From Rhodococcus opacus B4 (GTDB lineage Bacteria; Actinomycetota; Actinomycetes; Mycobacteriales; Mycobacteriaceae): a DNA stretch of 64,000 bases. Below are positions 8,359 to 19,115 of the stretch, in pieces. The notes under the pieces are model-generated. The model saw only the letters and a list, made by a program, of their open reading frames with translations. It ran no database searches and had not been told where the DNA came from. Where the stretch lies: assembly GCF_000010805.1 (NCBI RefSeq), contig NC_012520.1, positions 310,001 to 374,000 of the forward strand. The letters are read 5' to 3'. The position numbers and the translations under genes are program-made. Each line of letters starts with the position of its first letter. Position 1 is the first letter of the stretch.

Positions 8359-8754
8359 CACTGCCCTCGCCTGCGATCGCCTCAGCACCCTCGGTACGGA
8401 CCATCTTCCTCCGGCCTCAGCGCCATTGCGATCGACTGCCCAGGTCGCAGAGTCAGCAGATGCTCGAAGCTCTTGATGAGGGATCTTTGAATTTATAGTT
8501 CGGCATTCCAGCGCGATCAGCGCCGCCGCCGGGTGGGCCCACGACGCGGTCGCCGACATACATCAGAGCGTGGCCGCGGCCCTCGCCATGGCCGTGCTGG
8601 TCGGGGGTGCTGCCCGGTGTCATTGGCGTCGGTGCTCGGCGCACAAGGATTCCGGAGGGGCCATGATGCGGACTCATCCATCCGGGTCGAGGCCATGCGG
8701 GCGTGGGGATCTCGGCGATCCGTCGTACCCCGGTCACTGCGTGCGCACGGATAC
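8359..8754. other. Gene-free stretch
   Basis: No reading frame here has a ribosome-binding site, family motif or convincing codon pattern. An A+T-rich spot near 8485-8500 (GAATTTATAG) could be the promoter of the DinB-like gene on the minus strand. Confidence 0.35.
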
Positions 8755-10107
8755 CTACGGGGTGCTGGTGATGTCGGTGTCCTTCGCGTTGTCGTACTCG
8801 TCGTTGATCAGCACGGTGGTGCGGTCGGGGCGGTCGATCATCGAGGCGGCGATGGAGGATCGGTAGCCGGAGGCGCAGTGCACCCAGATCTCCCCGTCGG
8901 GGAGGGTGCCCTGTCGGTCGGCGAGTTCGTGGAGCGGGATGTTGATCGCCCCGTCGATGTGGCTGCTGTCGTATTCGTTGCGTTGGCGTACATCGAGGAC
9001 GGTGATGTCGTGCTCGGGAAGTCTCTCCGCGAGGGCGGGGAAGTCGGCGACCCGGTAGGACCGCAGTTCGGTGCCGGTGACGAGGGTGTGGATTTCGCCG
9101 ACCGCGGCACCGGCGAGGTCATCGATGCCGATGCGGACCAGTTCTCGGCGGGCGTCGGTGACCTGGTCTTCGTTTTCGCCGATCAGGGTCAGCGGTGCAC
9201 CCCACTTGTAGAGCCAGCCAAGGTAGGTGACGAACGAGTCCGACAATTCGAAGCCGAGGGTGCCGCCGAGGTGGCCGGCGGCGAAGGCGGTGCGCTCACG
9301 CAGGTCCACCACCCATTCCCCGTCGTCGATGCGGCGGCGGAGCTCGTCCGGGTCGACCAGTTTGGGCAGTGACAAATCGACCGGGGTCGGTCCTTGGGTG
9401 TTGATCACGCCCATGTGCGCGTAGTAGGCCGGGTAGTCGCCCAGGCCGGCGATCAGTTCCTCGACGTAGCTTTGCTCGTCCTGGGTCAGGGCAGGGTTGG
9501 TGGTGCGTTGTTCGCCGACGGTGGAGGAGTCCCCGCTCGCGGGGGTTGCGGCGCAGAAGCTACCGAATCCGTGGGTGGGGTAGATCTTGGTGTCGGCGGG
9601 GAGCGCGCCCGCCAGACGGCGCACCGAGTGGTACTGGGCGTGGGTCAGTTCCCGGGTGTGATCGTTGCCCAGGAGGTCGGTGCGGCCGGTGGTGCCGAAG
9701 AGCATCGATCCACCGGTGAAGACTCCGCGGATGCCGCCGGTGGTCTCCCGCAGCACGTAGCTGACGTGGTGGTGGGTGTGGCCGGGGGTGTGCATGACCT
9801 GCAATTGGATCGGGCCCGCGTCGATGAGGTCGCCGTCGGATACGGCGCATCGCTGGTAGTCGACGTCGTCGCCGGTGGGGACGACGTACTCGGCCCCGGT
9901 GGTGCGGGCCAGTTCGAGGCCGCCGGTGACGTAGTCGTTGTGGATGTGGGTCTCGAGGACATGGGTGATCCGCACATCCCGGTCGTGGGCGAGGGCCAGC
10001 ACCCGGTCGATGTCGCGTTGCGGGTCGACGACTACGCCGACAGCGCCGTCGCTGACCAGGTAGCTGCGATCGCCCAGGCTCGAGGTCTCGATGATCGACA
10101 CGTCCAT
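8755..10107 (-). CDS. Metallo-beta-lactamase-fold / rhodanese protein, paralogue 2
   Basis: The 450-residue protein has the same architecture as its neighbours. The MBL domain carries THIHND (53-58), TPGHTHHH and PTHGFGSFC; two rhodanese domains follow, only the second of which carries the cysteine loop (W-V-H-C-A-S-G-Y-R-S). The predicted role is oxidation or transfer of sulfane sulfur from low-molecular-weight persulfides. It is the last gene of the run CstR - DUF2892 - DUF302 - TSUP exporter - MBL-rhodanese on the minus strand, so sulfite made by this enzyme could be exported by the TSUP protein encoded just upstream. Confidence 0.88.
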   Translation of the reverse strand: MDVSIIETSSLGDRSYLVSDGAVGVVVDPQRDIDRVLALAHDRDVRITHVLETHIHNDYVTGGLELARTTGAEYVVPTGDDVDYQRCAVSDGDLIDAGPIQLQVMHTPGHTHHHVSYVLRETTGGIRGVFTGGSMLFGTTGRTDLLGNDHTRELTHAQYHSVRRLAGALPADTKIYPTHGFGSFCAATPASGDSSTVGEQRTTNPALTQDEQSYVEELIAGLGDYPAYYAHMGVINTQGPTPVDLSLPKLVDPDELRRRIDDGEWVVDLRERTAFAAGHLGGTLGFELSDSFVTYLGWLYKWGAPLTLIGENEDQVTDARRELVRIGIDDLAGAAVGEIHTLVTGTELRSYRVADFPALAERLPEHDITVLDVRQRNEYDSSHIDGAINIPLHELADRQGTLPDGEIWVHCASGYRSSIAASMIDRPDRTTVLINDEYDNAKDTDITSTP

Positions 10108-10193
10108 GACTCGTACCTTCCTCACATATTCTCTGGTGTTCGCATACCCGGGAGGGCATAGGTGAAACGGTGTGGTGCCGGCCGCCCGCGGCA

Positions 10194-10967
10194 TCAGCGC
10201 AGCAAAATCGTGTCCACCAGCACGTACGCGGCGACGACGAAAACGAGATAGGCGAACCACCGCTGCAACTTGTCGGTGTCGACCTTGGTGCCGAAATGGC
10301 CGGCGATCAGCGACCCGGCGATCGCGGTGCCCGCGAACGCGGCGGTGATCGCCCAGTCGATGCTCGCACCGCTCAGGTGCGAGACCAGACCGGCCGCCGA
10401 GTTCGCGACGATGATGACCAGCGAGGTGCCGACCGCGACCGACATATCCAGACCGAGCATCAGCACCAGGGCGGGGATGATCAGAAACCCGCCGCCGACA
10501 CCGAACAGGCCGGTCAAAAAGCCCACCGCGACCCCGGCAGGGATGGATCGGGGGGCGCAGCGGCGCCAGTCGATCCCCGAGTCCCCGACCTCGCAGGCGG
10601 TGCCGGTGTCACCACGATCCATCAGCATCCGGATCCCGGCGAGAACCATCACGGCGGCGAAACCGACCATCACCACCGATTGCGGCAGCAGTCGCCCGAC
10701 CGCGCTGCCGGCGAAGGTCGCGGGAATACCGCAGGCGGCGAAGACGCCAGCCATGCGCCAGTTCACTTGGTGCTCGCGAATTTTCGGGATGGCTCCGACG
10801 AGGGAGGCGACACCGATCACCAGCAGGGAGATCGGAATGGCCTGCTCGAGGTCGAGACCGAGACCGAAGACCAGCGCGGGGACGGCCAGGATCGACCCGC
10901 CGCCGCCGAGGAGTCCGAGCAGGACACCGATGATCGCCCCGAGCGCGAGTGCGATCGTTATTTCCAC
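10194..10967 (-). CDS. TSUP-family (TauE/SafE) membrane exporter
   Basis: The 257-residue protein has about eight spans arranged as two repeats, each with the TSUP glycine signature (GVLLGLLGGGGSILAVPAL near the start; GFLTGLFGVGGGFLIIPAL after residue 140). Family members move sulfite, sulfoacetate or related organosulfur anions across the cytoplasmic membrane. The position between a CstR-type regulator and a persulfide-oxidising enzyme supports sulfite or thiosulfate export. The gene lies about 45 bp downstream of the DUF302 gene. Confidence 0.85.
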   Translation of the reverse strand: MEITIALALGAIIGVLLGLLGGGGSILAVPALVFGLGLDLEQAIPISLLVIGVASLVGAIPKIREHQVNWRMAGVFAACGIPATFAGSAVGRLLPQSVVMVGFAAVMVLAGIRMLMDRGDTGTACEVGDSGIDWRRCAPRSIPAGVAVGFLTGLFGVGGGFLIIPALVLMLGLDMSVAVGTSLVIIVANSAAGLVSHLSGASIDWAITAAFAGTAIAGSLIAGHFGTKVDTDKLQRWFAYLVFVVAAYVLVDTILLR

Positions 10968-11011
10968 ATAACTCCTTTCGCCATCAGCCGTGGGGGCGGG
11001 GGCGGGTGTGG

Positions 11012-11425
11012 TTACCGGTCGCCGGTGTCCTGGGAGAGGGTGTCGATGGCGGCCTGCAATGCGGCGGTGGCGTCGTCGGCGACCGCCCCGAGCCCGGGTT
11101 GGTCGGCGACCTGAACCATCACCTGCGGGTTCATCGCATCGACCAGCACCGCACCCGGATCAGCCGGGTCGGCGCGCACGACGACGTTGCACGGCAGCAG
11201 CAGCCCGATCTGCCGGTCCACGGTGACCGCGCGATGGGCGAGCGGCGGATTGCAGGCACCGAGGATCAGATAGTCCTCCATGTCCTCACCGAGTTTCGCC
11301 TTCAGGGTGGCCTTCATATCGATCTCGGTGAGGACCCCGAAGCCTTGGTCCGCCAGGGCTTTGCGGGTGCGGTCCACCGCGTCGGCGAACGAGGTGTGCA
11401 GGGTGGTCGACAGTGCGAGCGTCAT
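11012..11425 (-). CDS. DUF302-family protein
   Basis: The 137-residue protein matches the DUF302 core: an N-terminal strand followed by TRKALADQGFGVLTEIDMKATLKAKLG, then YLILGACNPPLAHRAV and LPCNVVV. The family is widespread in sulfur-oxidation and CsoR-regulated loci and may bind a small ligand, but no biochemical role is established. Two conserved cysteines (G-A-C-N-P and L-P-C-N-V) are present and could carry persulfide. It is third in the CstR operon. The start was chosen at the ATG that begins the domain; a GTG lies 17 codons upstream. Confidence 0.8.
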   Translation of the reverse strand: MTLALSTTLHTSFADAVDRTRKALADQGFGVLTEIDMKATLKAKLGEDMEDYLILGACNPPLAHRAVTVDRQIGLLLPCNVVVRADPADPGAVLVDAMNPQVMVQVADQPGLGAVADDATAALQAAIDTLSQDTGDR

Positions 11426-11485
11426 GAGCGTGTGCTGCCTTTTCTCGGAGAATTTGGGATGGGATCGGCCGGTCACCTGCCCCGA

Positions 11486-11734
11486 TCATCGTCCCGATGG
11501 GGCGGGAGACGCCGCGACGAGGCGCGGTACGCCGAGGCGGTGCAGCGGCAGACTCGCCGGGCACCACCCCGCCGCGCCGAACAGCAAAAGGTTGGCCCCG
11601 ACGAACCTGGTGAGCAGCAGCCACCACAACGAAAAAGCCACGGTGAGTGCGAGGCTCGCGAGCACCATCGTTCCGGCCAGCAACGGGACCACCCGCTCGA
11701 TCGTCCAGCCGCGGGCGGGGAGAGCGTCGGTCAT
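11486..11734 (-). CDS. DUF2892-like two-span membrane protein
   Basis: The 82-residue protein starts WTIERVVPLLAGTMVLASLAL, has two membrane spans and the diagnostic G-W-C-P-A-S-L-P-L-H-R-L-G near the end. This is the YgaP membrane domain (DUF2892), usually fused or linked to a rhodanese. It may place a sulfurtransferase at the membrane. It is second in the CstR operon, between the repressor and the DUF302 gene. Confidence 0.75.
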   Translation of the reverse strand: MTDALPARGWTIERVVPLLAGTMVLASLALTVAFSLWWLLLTRFVGANLLLFGAAGWCPASLPLHRLGVPRLVAASPAPSGR

Positions 11735-11779
11735 GGTCGCCTTTCGTCGACGTCGAACGGAGGTCGGGGTGAAAGTGGC

Positions 11780-14303
<2,524 letters not shown>

Positions 14304-14373
14304 ACAAGTCCTCCTCGAGGTGATGGCAAAGCGCTGGCAGCGCGTATCGGCGAGGTCGGGCGTGAGGGTGCGC

Positions 14374-14687
14374 TCACGATCCGTCTCCGGTGTCGAGCGG
14401 CCGGCCCAGGGCGGCCCAGCCCGAGGTCCCCCGGCGACCGAGACCGCACCGCGGCCGGTGGCCTCGACGATGCGGGCCCCCTCCCGGCTGCGGTTACCGG
14501 ACGCACAAATCACGTAGACGACCTCCCCCGCGGGAATCTCCACGGTGTGAGCGGCTAGTTGCCCGAGCGGCATCAACAGCGCACCAGGTACGTGCCCGTC
14601 GACGTACTCCCACCGCTCGCGCACATCCACGACGGGAACTCCGTCGGCCCAGCGCACGGCGAATTCACCGAGGTCTACCTCACGCAT
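14374..14687 (-). pseudogene. Single-domain rhodanese, frameshifted at a five-base homopolymer
   Basis: The ATG at 14687 has AAGGAG six bases upstream. The protein begins REVDLGEFAVRWADGVPVVD and has the catalytic loop I-C-A-S-G-N-R-S. At the C5 run (14428-14432; G5 on the coding strand) the frame leaves the rhodanese; one base more or fewer restores the usual ending TSGWAALGRPLD and a stop at 14374-14376. As written, the frame reads on into the MMPL gene. The gene was the first of a rhodanese-MMPL operon controlled by the operators at 14701-14751. A sequencing error in the homopolymer is a serious alternative to real inactivation. Confidence 0.7.
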
Positions 14688-14700
14688 ATCAAACTCCTTC

Positions 14701-14716
14701 ATACCCTAGGGGGTAT
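14701..14716 (-). promoter_or_regulatory. CstR-type operator 2
   Basis: ATACCCTAGGGGGTAT lies directly upstream of the rhodanese start on the minus strand and fits the same pattern as the operator in front of cstR. Confidence 0.65.
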
Positions 14717-14735
14717 TTTCAGGAACTCGCTCACT

Positions 14736-14751
14736 GTACCCCAGGGGGTAT
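14736..14751 (-). promoter_or_regulatory. CstR-type operator 3
   Basis: GTACCCCAGGGGGTAT is a second site 35 bp from operator 2, also upstream of the rhodanese-MMPL operon. Paired sites are usual for this repressor class. Confidence 0.65.
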
Positions 14752-14959
14752 GTCGGTACGCAAGTGTGTCGATTGCTCGCGACGTGAGCGAGCAAAGGGC
14801 CGAGGAGGATCCGCGCCAGTTCGGGCAGTGCCGTCATCGGAACCTGGCGCAGCCATGCGCCGCTTTCGGCCGGCGGCGGTGCGGGCCACTAGGGCGAGAC
14901 GGCGGTGCCGACTTCCGTCGTCGAACAACATTCCGGTCGGGATAACCAAGCATGGACAG

Positions 14960-14975
14960 ATACCCCTAGGGGTAC
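14960..14975 (+). promoter_or_regulatory. CstR-type operator 4
   Basis: ATACCCCTAGGGGTAC is an almost perfect palindrome immediately before the TTGACA hexamer (14976-14981) of the MBL-rhodanese paralogue 3 promoter. Confidence 0.65.
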
Positions 14976-14996
14976 TTGACATACCCTATGGGGTAT
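14976..14996 (+). promoter_or_regulatory. TTGACA element and CstR-type operator 5
   Basis: A consensus -35 hexamer TTGACA (14976-14981) is sandwiched between operators 4 and 5. Operator 5, ATACCCTATGGGGTAT (14981-14996), overlaps its last base and covers the spacer. Repressor bound to both sites would occlude the promoter of the downstream MBL-rhodanese gene. Confidence 0.65.
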
Positions 14997-15045
14997 ATGG
15001 CACCATGTTGCACATACCGAGGACATCGACCCGATGGAGGAACGC

Positions 15046-16425
15046 ATGATTCTCGAGCAGTACTACATCGAGTGCCTGTCGCACGCGTCGTACCTGATCG
15101 GTGACGAGAGCACCGGCCGAGCGGTGGTGGTCGATCCGCGCCGGGACATCGGCGAGTATCTCGACGACGCCGACAAGCACGGGTTGCGCATCGAGGGTGT
15201 GATCAACACCCACTTCCACGCGGACTTCGTCTCCGGCCACCTCGAATTGGTCGAGGCAACCGGGTCGTGGATCGGGTTCGGCGAGGCCGCCGAGACCGAC
15301 TACCCGATCCGCCGCCTACGCGACGGCGAGCGAATCCGCCTCGGCGAGGTCGAGCTCGAGATCCTGTCGACCCCAGGACACACGTGGGAGTCGATCTCGG
15401 TGCTGGTGCGCGAACGGGCGGGGGTGACCCCGACCGCGGTGCTGACCGGCGACTCACTGTTCATCGGCGACGTGGGCCGGCCGGATTTGGTCAACCTCGG
15501 CCACGGATCCAACACAGACCTGGCCCGGGCGATGTACCGCACGGTGCACGAGAAGCTGCTGACCCTGCCCGATCAGGTCACCGTCATGCCCGCGCACGGT
15601 GCCGGCTCGTCCTGCGGGAAGAACCTCTCGACCGAGCTGAGCTCGACTATCGGGGAGCAGCGCGCCACCAATCCGTCGGTGCAGCCGATGAGCGAGGACG
15701 CCTTCGTCGCGCTGGTCACCAACGGCCAACCCGCGGCGCCCTCCTACTTCTCCGTCGATGCCGCGATGAACAAGCAGGTCCATCCTCTCCTCTCCCGAGA
15801 CCGGGCGATCCCCGAACTCTCGCCGGAGCGGGTGCGCGCCGAACTCGTCGCCGGTACCCGGGTGGTCGACGCGCGCAGCGTGGACGACTTCGCGGCCGGG
15901 CATCTGTGCGGCTCGGTCAATGTCGGGTTCGACGGCCGGTTCGCAGAAACTGGCGGGATGGTCGCCGAAGTGGGCGAGAAGCTGGTGCTGATCACCTACC
16001 CGGGCGAGGAGCAGGACGCGGCAGTGCGGCTGGCGCGGATCGGCTCGGACGATACGGTCGGCTACCTGTCCGTCGGCCACGACGGACACTTTCCCGCCGA
16101 GCTGGCTGATCTCGTGCAGTCGGCGCTCCGCACCACCGTCGACGAGCTCGACGCTCTGCTCGCCGCCGATGCGGTGACCCTGATCGACATCCGCAATCCG
16201 GGCGAGCGGGAGTTCGGGACGATACCAGGGGCGGCGCCGATTCCGCTGGCGCAGTTGCACACCCGGCTCGAGCAGATACCCACCGGCAAGCCGATCGTGG
16301 TGCACTGCGCCGGCGGCTGGCGGTCGAGTGTGGCCGCGTCGCTGCTGCGGGCGCAGGGCTTCGAGAACGTCTCCGACCTGCTCGGCGGCTACAACGCCTG
16401 GGCCGAGGCGCACGTCCCCGCCTGA
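15046..16425 (+). CDS. Metallo-beta-lactamase-fold / rhodanese protein, paralogue 3
   Basis: The 459-residue protein has an ETHE1-type MBL domain with THFHAD (55-60), STPGHTWES and GDSLFIGDVGRPDL. The last motif is closer to true persulfide dioxygenases than the corresponding segments of the two other paralogues. Two rhodanese domains follow; the first lacks a cysteine (ITYPGEEQD) and the second has V-H-C-A-G-G-W-R-S. ATG 15046 is preceded by GGAGGAA, so the ATG at 15034 is less likely. Two CstR-type operators flank its -35 box. Predicted role: oxidising low-molecular-weight persulfide to sulfite and passing on sulfane sulfur. A broken thioredoxin gene follows. Confidence 0.88.
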   Translation: MILEQYYIECLSHASYLIGDESTGRAVVVDPRRDIGEYLDDADKHGLRIEGVINTHFHADFVSGHLELVEATGSWIGFGEAAETDYPIRRLRDGERIRLGEVELEILSTPGHTWESISVLVRERAGVTPTAVLTGDSLFIGDVGRPDLVNLGHGSNTDLARAMYRTVHEKLLTLPDQVTVMPAHGAGSSCGKNLSTELSSTIGEQRATNPSVQPMSEDAFVALVTNGQPAAPSYFSVDAAMNKQVHPLLSRDRAIPELSPERVRAELVAGTRVVDARSVDDFAAGHLCGSVNVGFDGRFAETGGMVAEVGEKLVLITYPGEEQDAAVRLARIGSDDTVGYLSVGHDGHFPAELADLVQSALRTTVDELDALLAADAVTLIDIRNPGEREFGTIPGAAPIPLAQLHTRLEQIPTGKPIVVHCAGGWRSSVAASLLRAQGFENVSDLLGGYNAWAEAHVPA

Positions 16426-16466
16426 TCAGGCCACACGCAGTCCCGATCAACGAAGGCGCCCAACCG

Positions 16467-16840
16467 GTGGCAACGAAAAATCTCACCCTCGTGGACTTCG
16501 AGTCCACGATCGCCGACAGCGGCAGCGGTCTCGTTGACTCTGGGCCTCTTGGTGCGGACCCTGCCGCGCCTTCGCCCCGGTGTTCGAGAAGTCCTCGGCC
16601 ACGCATCCAGATATCGTGCACGCGAAGGTCGACACCGAAGCCGAGCAACAACTCGCCGCCATGGCGAACATCCGGTCGATCCCCACCATCATGGCCTTCC
16701 GCGAAAGCGTGCTCGTCTACTCCCGGCCCGGGTACTGCCCGCACGCGCCCTCGACGACCCTGATCGGCAGGGTGAAGGCCCTCGACATGGCTCTGGTGCA
16801 CGCGACGGTCGCCGAACGACGCGCAGTCGCCGGCGCCTGA
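16467..16840 (+). pseudogene. Thioredoxin, frameshifted before the WCGPC active site
   Basis: The gene starts at 16467 (MATKNLTLVDFESTIADSG), but the frame is lost at about 16539, where one T seems to be missing (GACTCTGG instead of GACTTCTGG). In the neighbouring frame the text continues perfectly as FWASWCGPCRAFAPVFEKS, with the CGPC motif at 16553-16564, to the stop at 16840. Near the end two further small shifts compensate each other (YSRPGYCPHAPSTT). A thioredoxin would reduce persulfides or regenerate the rhodaneses of this island. Its location directly after MBL-rhodanese paralogue 3 suggests one operon. Confidence 0.7.
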
Positions 16841-16887
16841 CCTGAACCGTTCACCCGAACCCCGCACTCCGTACCCAGGAGGATCCC

Positions 16888-17061
16888 ATGTGTTACCCCG
16901 TCACCTGCGCGAACTGCGGCAACACCGGCTGGGGCGGTTGCGGCCGACACCTCGACACCGTCATGAGCTCCGTGCCTACCGCCGATCGCTGCACCTGCCG
17001 TCAGGACACCACCCCGGTCCAGGACCAGCGTCGCACCCTGCGTTCATTCTTCCGCCGCTGA
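16888..17061 (+). CDS. Small cysteine-rich protein (57 residues)
   Basis: A short gene with AGGAGG 5 bases before its ATG. The product begins MCYPVTCANCGNTGWGGCGRH and contains six cysteines: C2, C7, C10 and C18, then the pair in R-C-T-C (32 and 34). The rest is basic (QDQRRTLRSFFRR). The pattern suggests a small zinc- or metal-binding protein or a persulfide carrier. It lies 47 bp after the thioredoxin remnant on the same strand, probably the last gene of that operon. No named family is recognised by eye; function is unknown. Confidence 0.65.
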   Translation: MCYPVTCANCGNTGWGGCGRHLDTVMSSVPTADRCTCRQDTTPVQDQRRTLRSFFRR

Positions 17062-17244
17062 CCGCCTGGCCGAACGGTCGGCTGCGCGATCGCGGCAGAG
17101 GCTATCGTTCTCGATGGTCAGCACTTGAAACGCGCGAGCGAACGTACCTCGCGGCCCGTAACGAACCGGCGATATCTTGACCACCATCGAATTCGGCGCT
17201 CGCCTCGGCGAGGTCCGGGGCCCGCTGAAAGCCGTAGGGCATCT

Positions 17245-17400
17245 TTAGAACCAGTGACGGCGTCCACCGACGGCGCGGCCGGTGGCCCCGAGCAGCGCGA
17301 GGATGACTCCGATGACCAACAGGATGATCCCGATGGTCCAGAGGATTGAGATGCCCGCCACGAATCCGATCACGAGCAGAATCAGTCCGAGAATGATCAC
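17245..17400 (-). CDS. DUF6131-like small membrane protein
   Basis: The 51-residue protein starts at GTG 17400 (IILGLILLVIGFVAGI) and has two hydrophobic spans, then ALLGATGRAVGGRRHWF. This matches the short actinobacterial DUF6131 proteins, which are always about 50 residues long and of unknown role. A longer open frame exists upstream, but only this part is conserved-looking. The gene is convergent with the Cys-rich small gene. Confidence 0.65.
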   Translation of the reverse strand: MIILGLILLVIGFVAGISILWTIGIILLVIGVILALLGATGRAVGGRRHWF

Positions 17401-17943
17401 GATGAACCTCTTCTCGGCGCGTGTGCGCCAATCATCCGCGGTTACCCCCTCGTCGTAGTCGGAAAACAGATAGTCGACAGCGAGATGCGCAGGGTTGGCC
17501 GTGAGCAGGGGCACCCATGCGCGGCAGGCGTCACTCATGGTGTGTGCGGGTGACTGCTGCAAGAAACGCACGATCTTCTGCGGGCTCCGGGTGCGCGGAG
17601 GGGCCGGTCGGGTTTCGTAATGGTCCCGGCCACAAGTCGCGGAGGCGATCGATTTCGTTTGTTTTCGTCGAGTTCTCCACCTGGGTTCTTCCTCGACGCG
17701 GCGCAGTTGTGCCCCGCAACTGTCACGGGCGCGGAAGTGCTGGTGATACTCGATCCTTGTCGGAATACCGCAAACACGATCTGCCCCACACCATTCCCCA
17801 CGATTCTCGTGTCATCGCCTGCTCCGACAACGGTCACGGAGGTACTAGCAGATCCGGCAACAGTCTTTTATGCCGCCTTGTCGGGGTGATCGGAAGGCTG
17901 CGTCCGCGGGGGCACGGGAACGCGCTCCCCGCCACGTAGGGGC
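17401..17943. other. Gene-free stretch before the IS element
   Basis: No convincing gene was found. Frames on both strands lack ribosome-binding sites and family motifs. The CTAG target site of the IS5-family element ends this stretch (17944-17947). Confidence 0.35.
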
Positions 17944-17947
17944 CTAG

Positions 17948-18900
17948 GGTGTGTCTCCCAATGATTTGTGGTGTTGTGCTGCAGACTCTTCGGTGTGGCA
18001 GACGTTGTTGATCGGTTTGAGGTGTTGACGGACAAGCAGTGGGAGTTGCTCGCGCTGCTGTTGCCCAGTTCCGATGGGCTCCGGGGGCGGAAGTTCCGGA
18101 ACAATCGTGTGGTGGTCGAGGGGATGCTGTATCGACTGCGGACCGGGTTGCCCTGGCGAGATCTCCCGTCGCATTTCGGGCCGTGGAAGACGGTGTGGAA
18201 GCGACATCGCCGCTACGCCGGAGACGGAACCTGGGATCGGGTGCTGACGGCTCTGGTCGCGATGGCCGACGCCGGCGGGAACCTGGACTGGGCGGTCTCT
18301 GTCGATTCCACAGTGGTCCGGGTCCATCAGCACGGTGCGAACGCCGCCCGCCACACAGGGGGATCTACCGAATTACACGAACCTGCGTGACGAGCCTGCC
18401 GATCACGGCATCGGCCGGTCGAGGGGCGGGTTGACCAGCAAGGCGCACCTGGCGTGCGACGGTCACGGGCGCCCGCTGTCGGTGCTGGTCGGCCCAGGCC
18501 AAGCCGGTGACAGTCCGATGTTCGCCCACGTGCTGGAGGGCATCTGCGTGCCGCGGCTCGCGGGCGGAGCGCACCGCACGCGCCCCGTCGAGGTCCGGGC
18601 CGACAAGGCGTACTCATCACGGGCAAACCGGGAACTGCTGCGAAGCAGAGGCATCAAGGCGGTGATCCCCGAGAAGACCGATCAGGCAGCGAACCGGGTG
18701 AACAAGGGCCGCGCGGGCGGGCGGCCACCGAACTTCGACCCGGAGTCCTACAAGGGGCGCAACGTGGTCGAACGGGCCTTCAACAAGGCGAAACAGTGGC
18801 GTGCGGTGGCCACTCGCTACGACAAACTCGCCCTCACCTACCGCGCCGGATTCCTGCTCGCCGGCATCGTCGAGTGGCTCAAGTTATTGGGAGACATGCC
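17948..18900 (+). mobile_element. IS5-family element, IS427 type, with CTAG target duplication
   Basis: The element is bounded by imperfect inverted repeats. The left end reads GGTGTGTCTCCCAATGATTT and the right end, reversed, reads GGCATGTCTCCCAATAACTT. It is flanked on both sides by CTAG (17944-17947 and 18901-18904). CTAG duplications are known for the IS427 group of IS5. The transposase spans two frames inside. The right end is only 17 bp from the tandem TTTCAGC box of the methyltransferase-NRPS operon. Confidence 0.85.
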
Positions 18901-18904
18901 CTAG
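17968..18904 (+). CDS. IS5-family transposase in two overlapping frames
   Basis: The first frame (17968-18390; likely start GTG 17995) holds the N-terminal DUF4096-like part LTDKQWELLALLLP and the first catalytic Asp in VSVDSTVVRVHQHG. The second frame (18335-18904) holds GRSRGGLTSKAHLACDGHG, the second Asp in RADKAYSS and the Glu in NVVERAFNKAKQW. Joining them needs a +1 step near CACAGGGGGATC (about 18355-18366). IS427-group transposases are often made by programmed frameshifting, so the element may be active; simple inactivation is the alternative. Confidence 0.8.
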
Positions 18905-18921
18905 TGGGCGGCCACCTCGGC

Positions 18922-18939
18922 TTTCAGCGTTCTTTCAGC
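18922..18939 (+). promoter_or_regulatory. Tandem box TTTCAGC-N4-TTTCAGC (copy 1)
   Basis: TTTCAGC-GTTC-TTTCAGC is a perfect 7-bp direct repeat with an 11-bp period, the usual geometry of OmpR/PhoP-type response-regulator boxes. It lies 177 bp upstream of the methyltransferase start. The same box, in the same orientation relative to its gene, is upstream of the lipoprotein-regulator operon (27568-27585). Confidence 0.65.
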
Positions 18940-19115
18940 TTGTGTGTGTGACGATCTGGCAAAGTGACCATCGACAACCGAACAAGGACAGCGGTTTCGT
19001 CCCGCGCGCCATGCACGGCATTGCTTCGGCATGGTGATCCGAGCTGTGACAGCTGAACGCGCACTTCGATCAGATTTGGATCGCTGCGCTGACGGGCGGC
19101 TGGGAGGAAGGGGCG

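Noticed and set aside
10144..10160. A sixth CstR operator upstream of MBL-rhodanese paralogue 2
   Set aside because: The text ATACCCGGGAGGGCAT only partly fits the palindrome, and the gene is already covered by the operon promoter at 12084.
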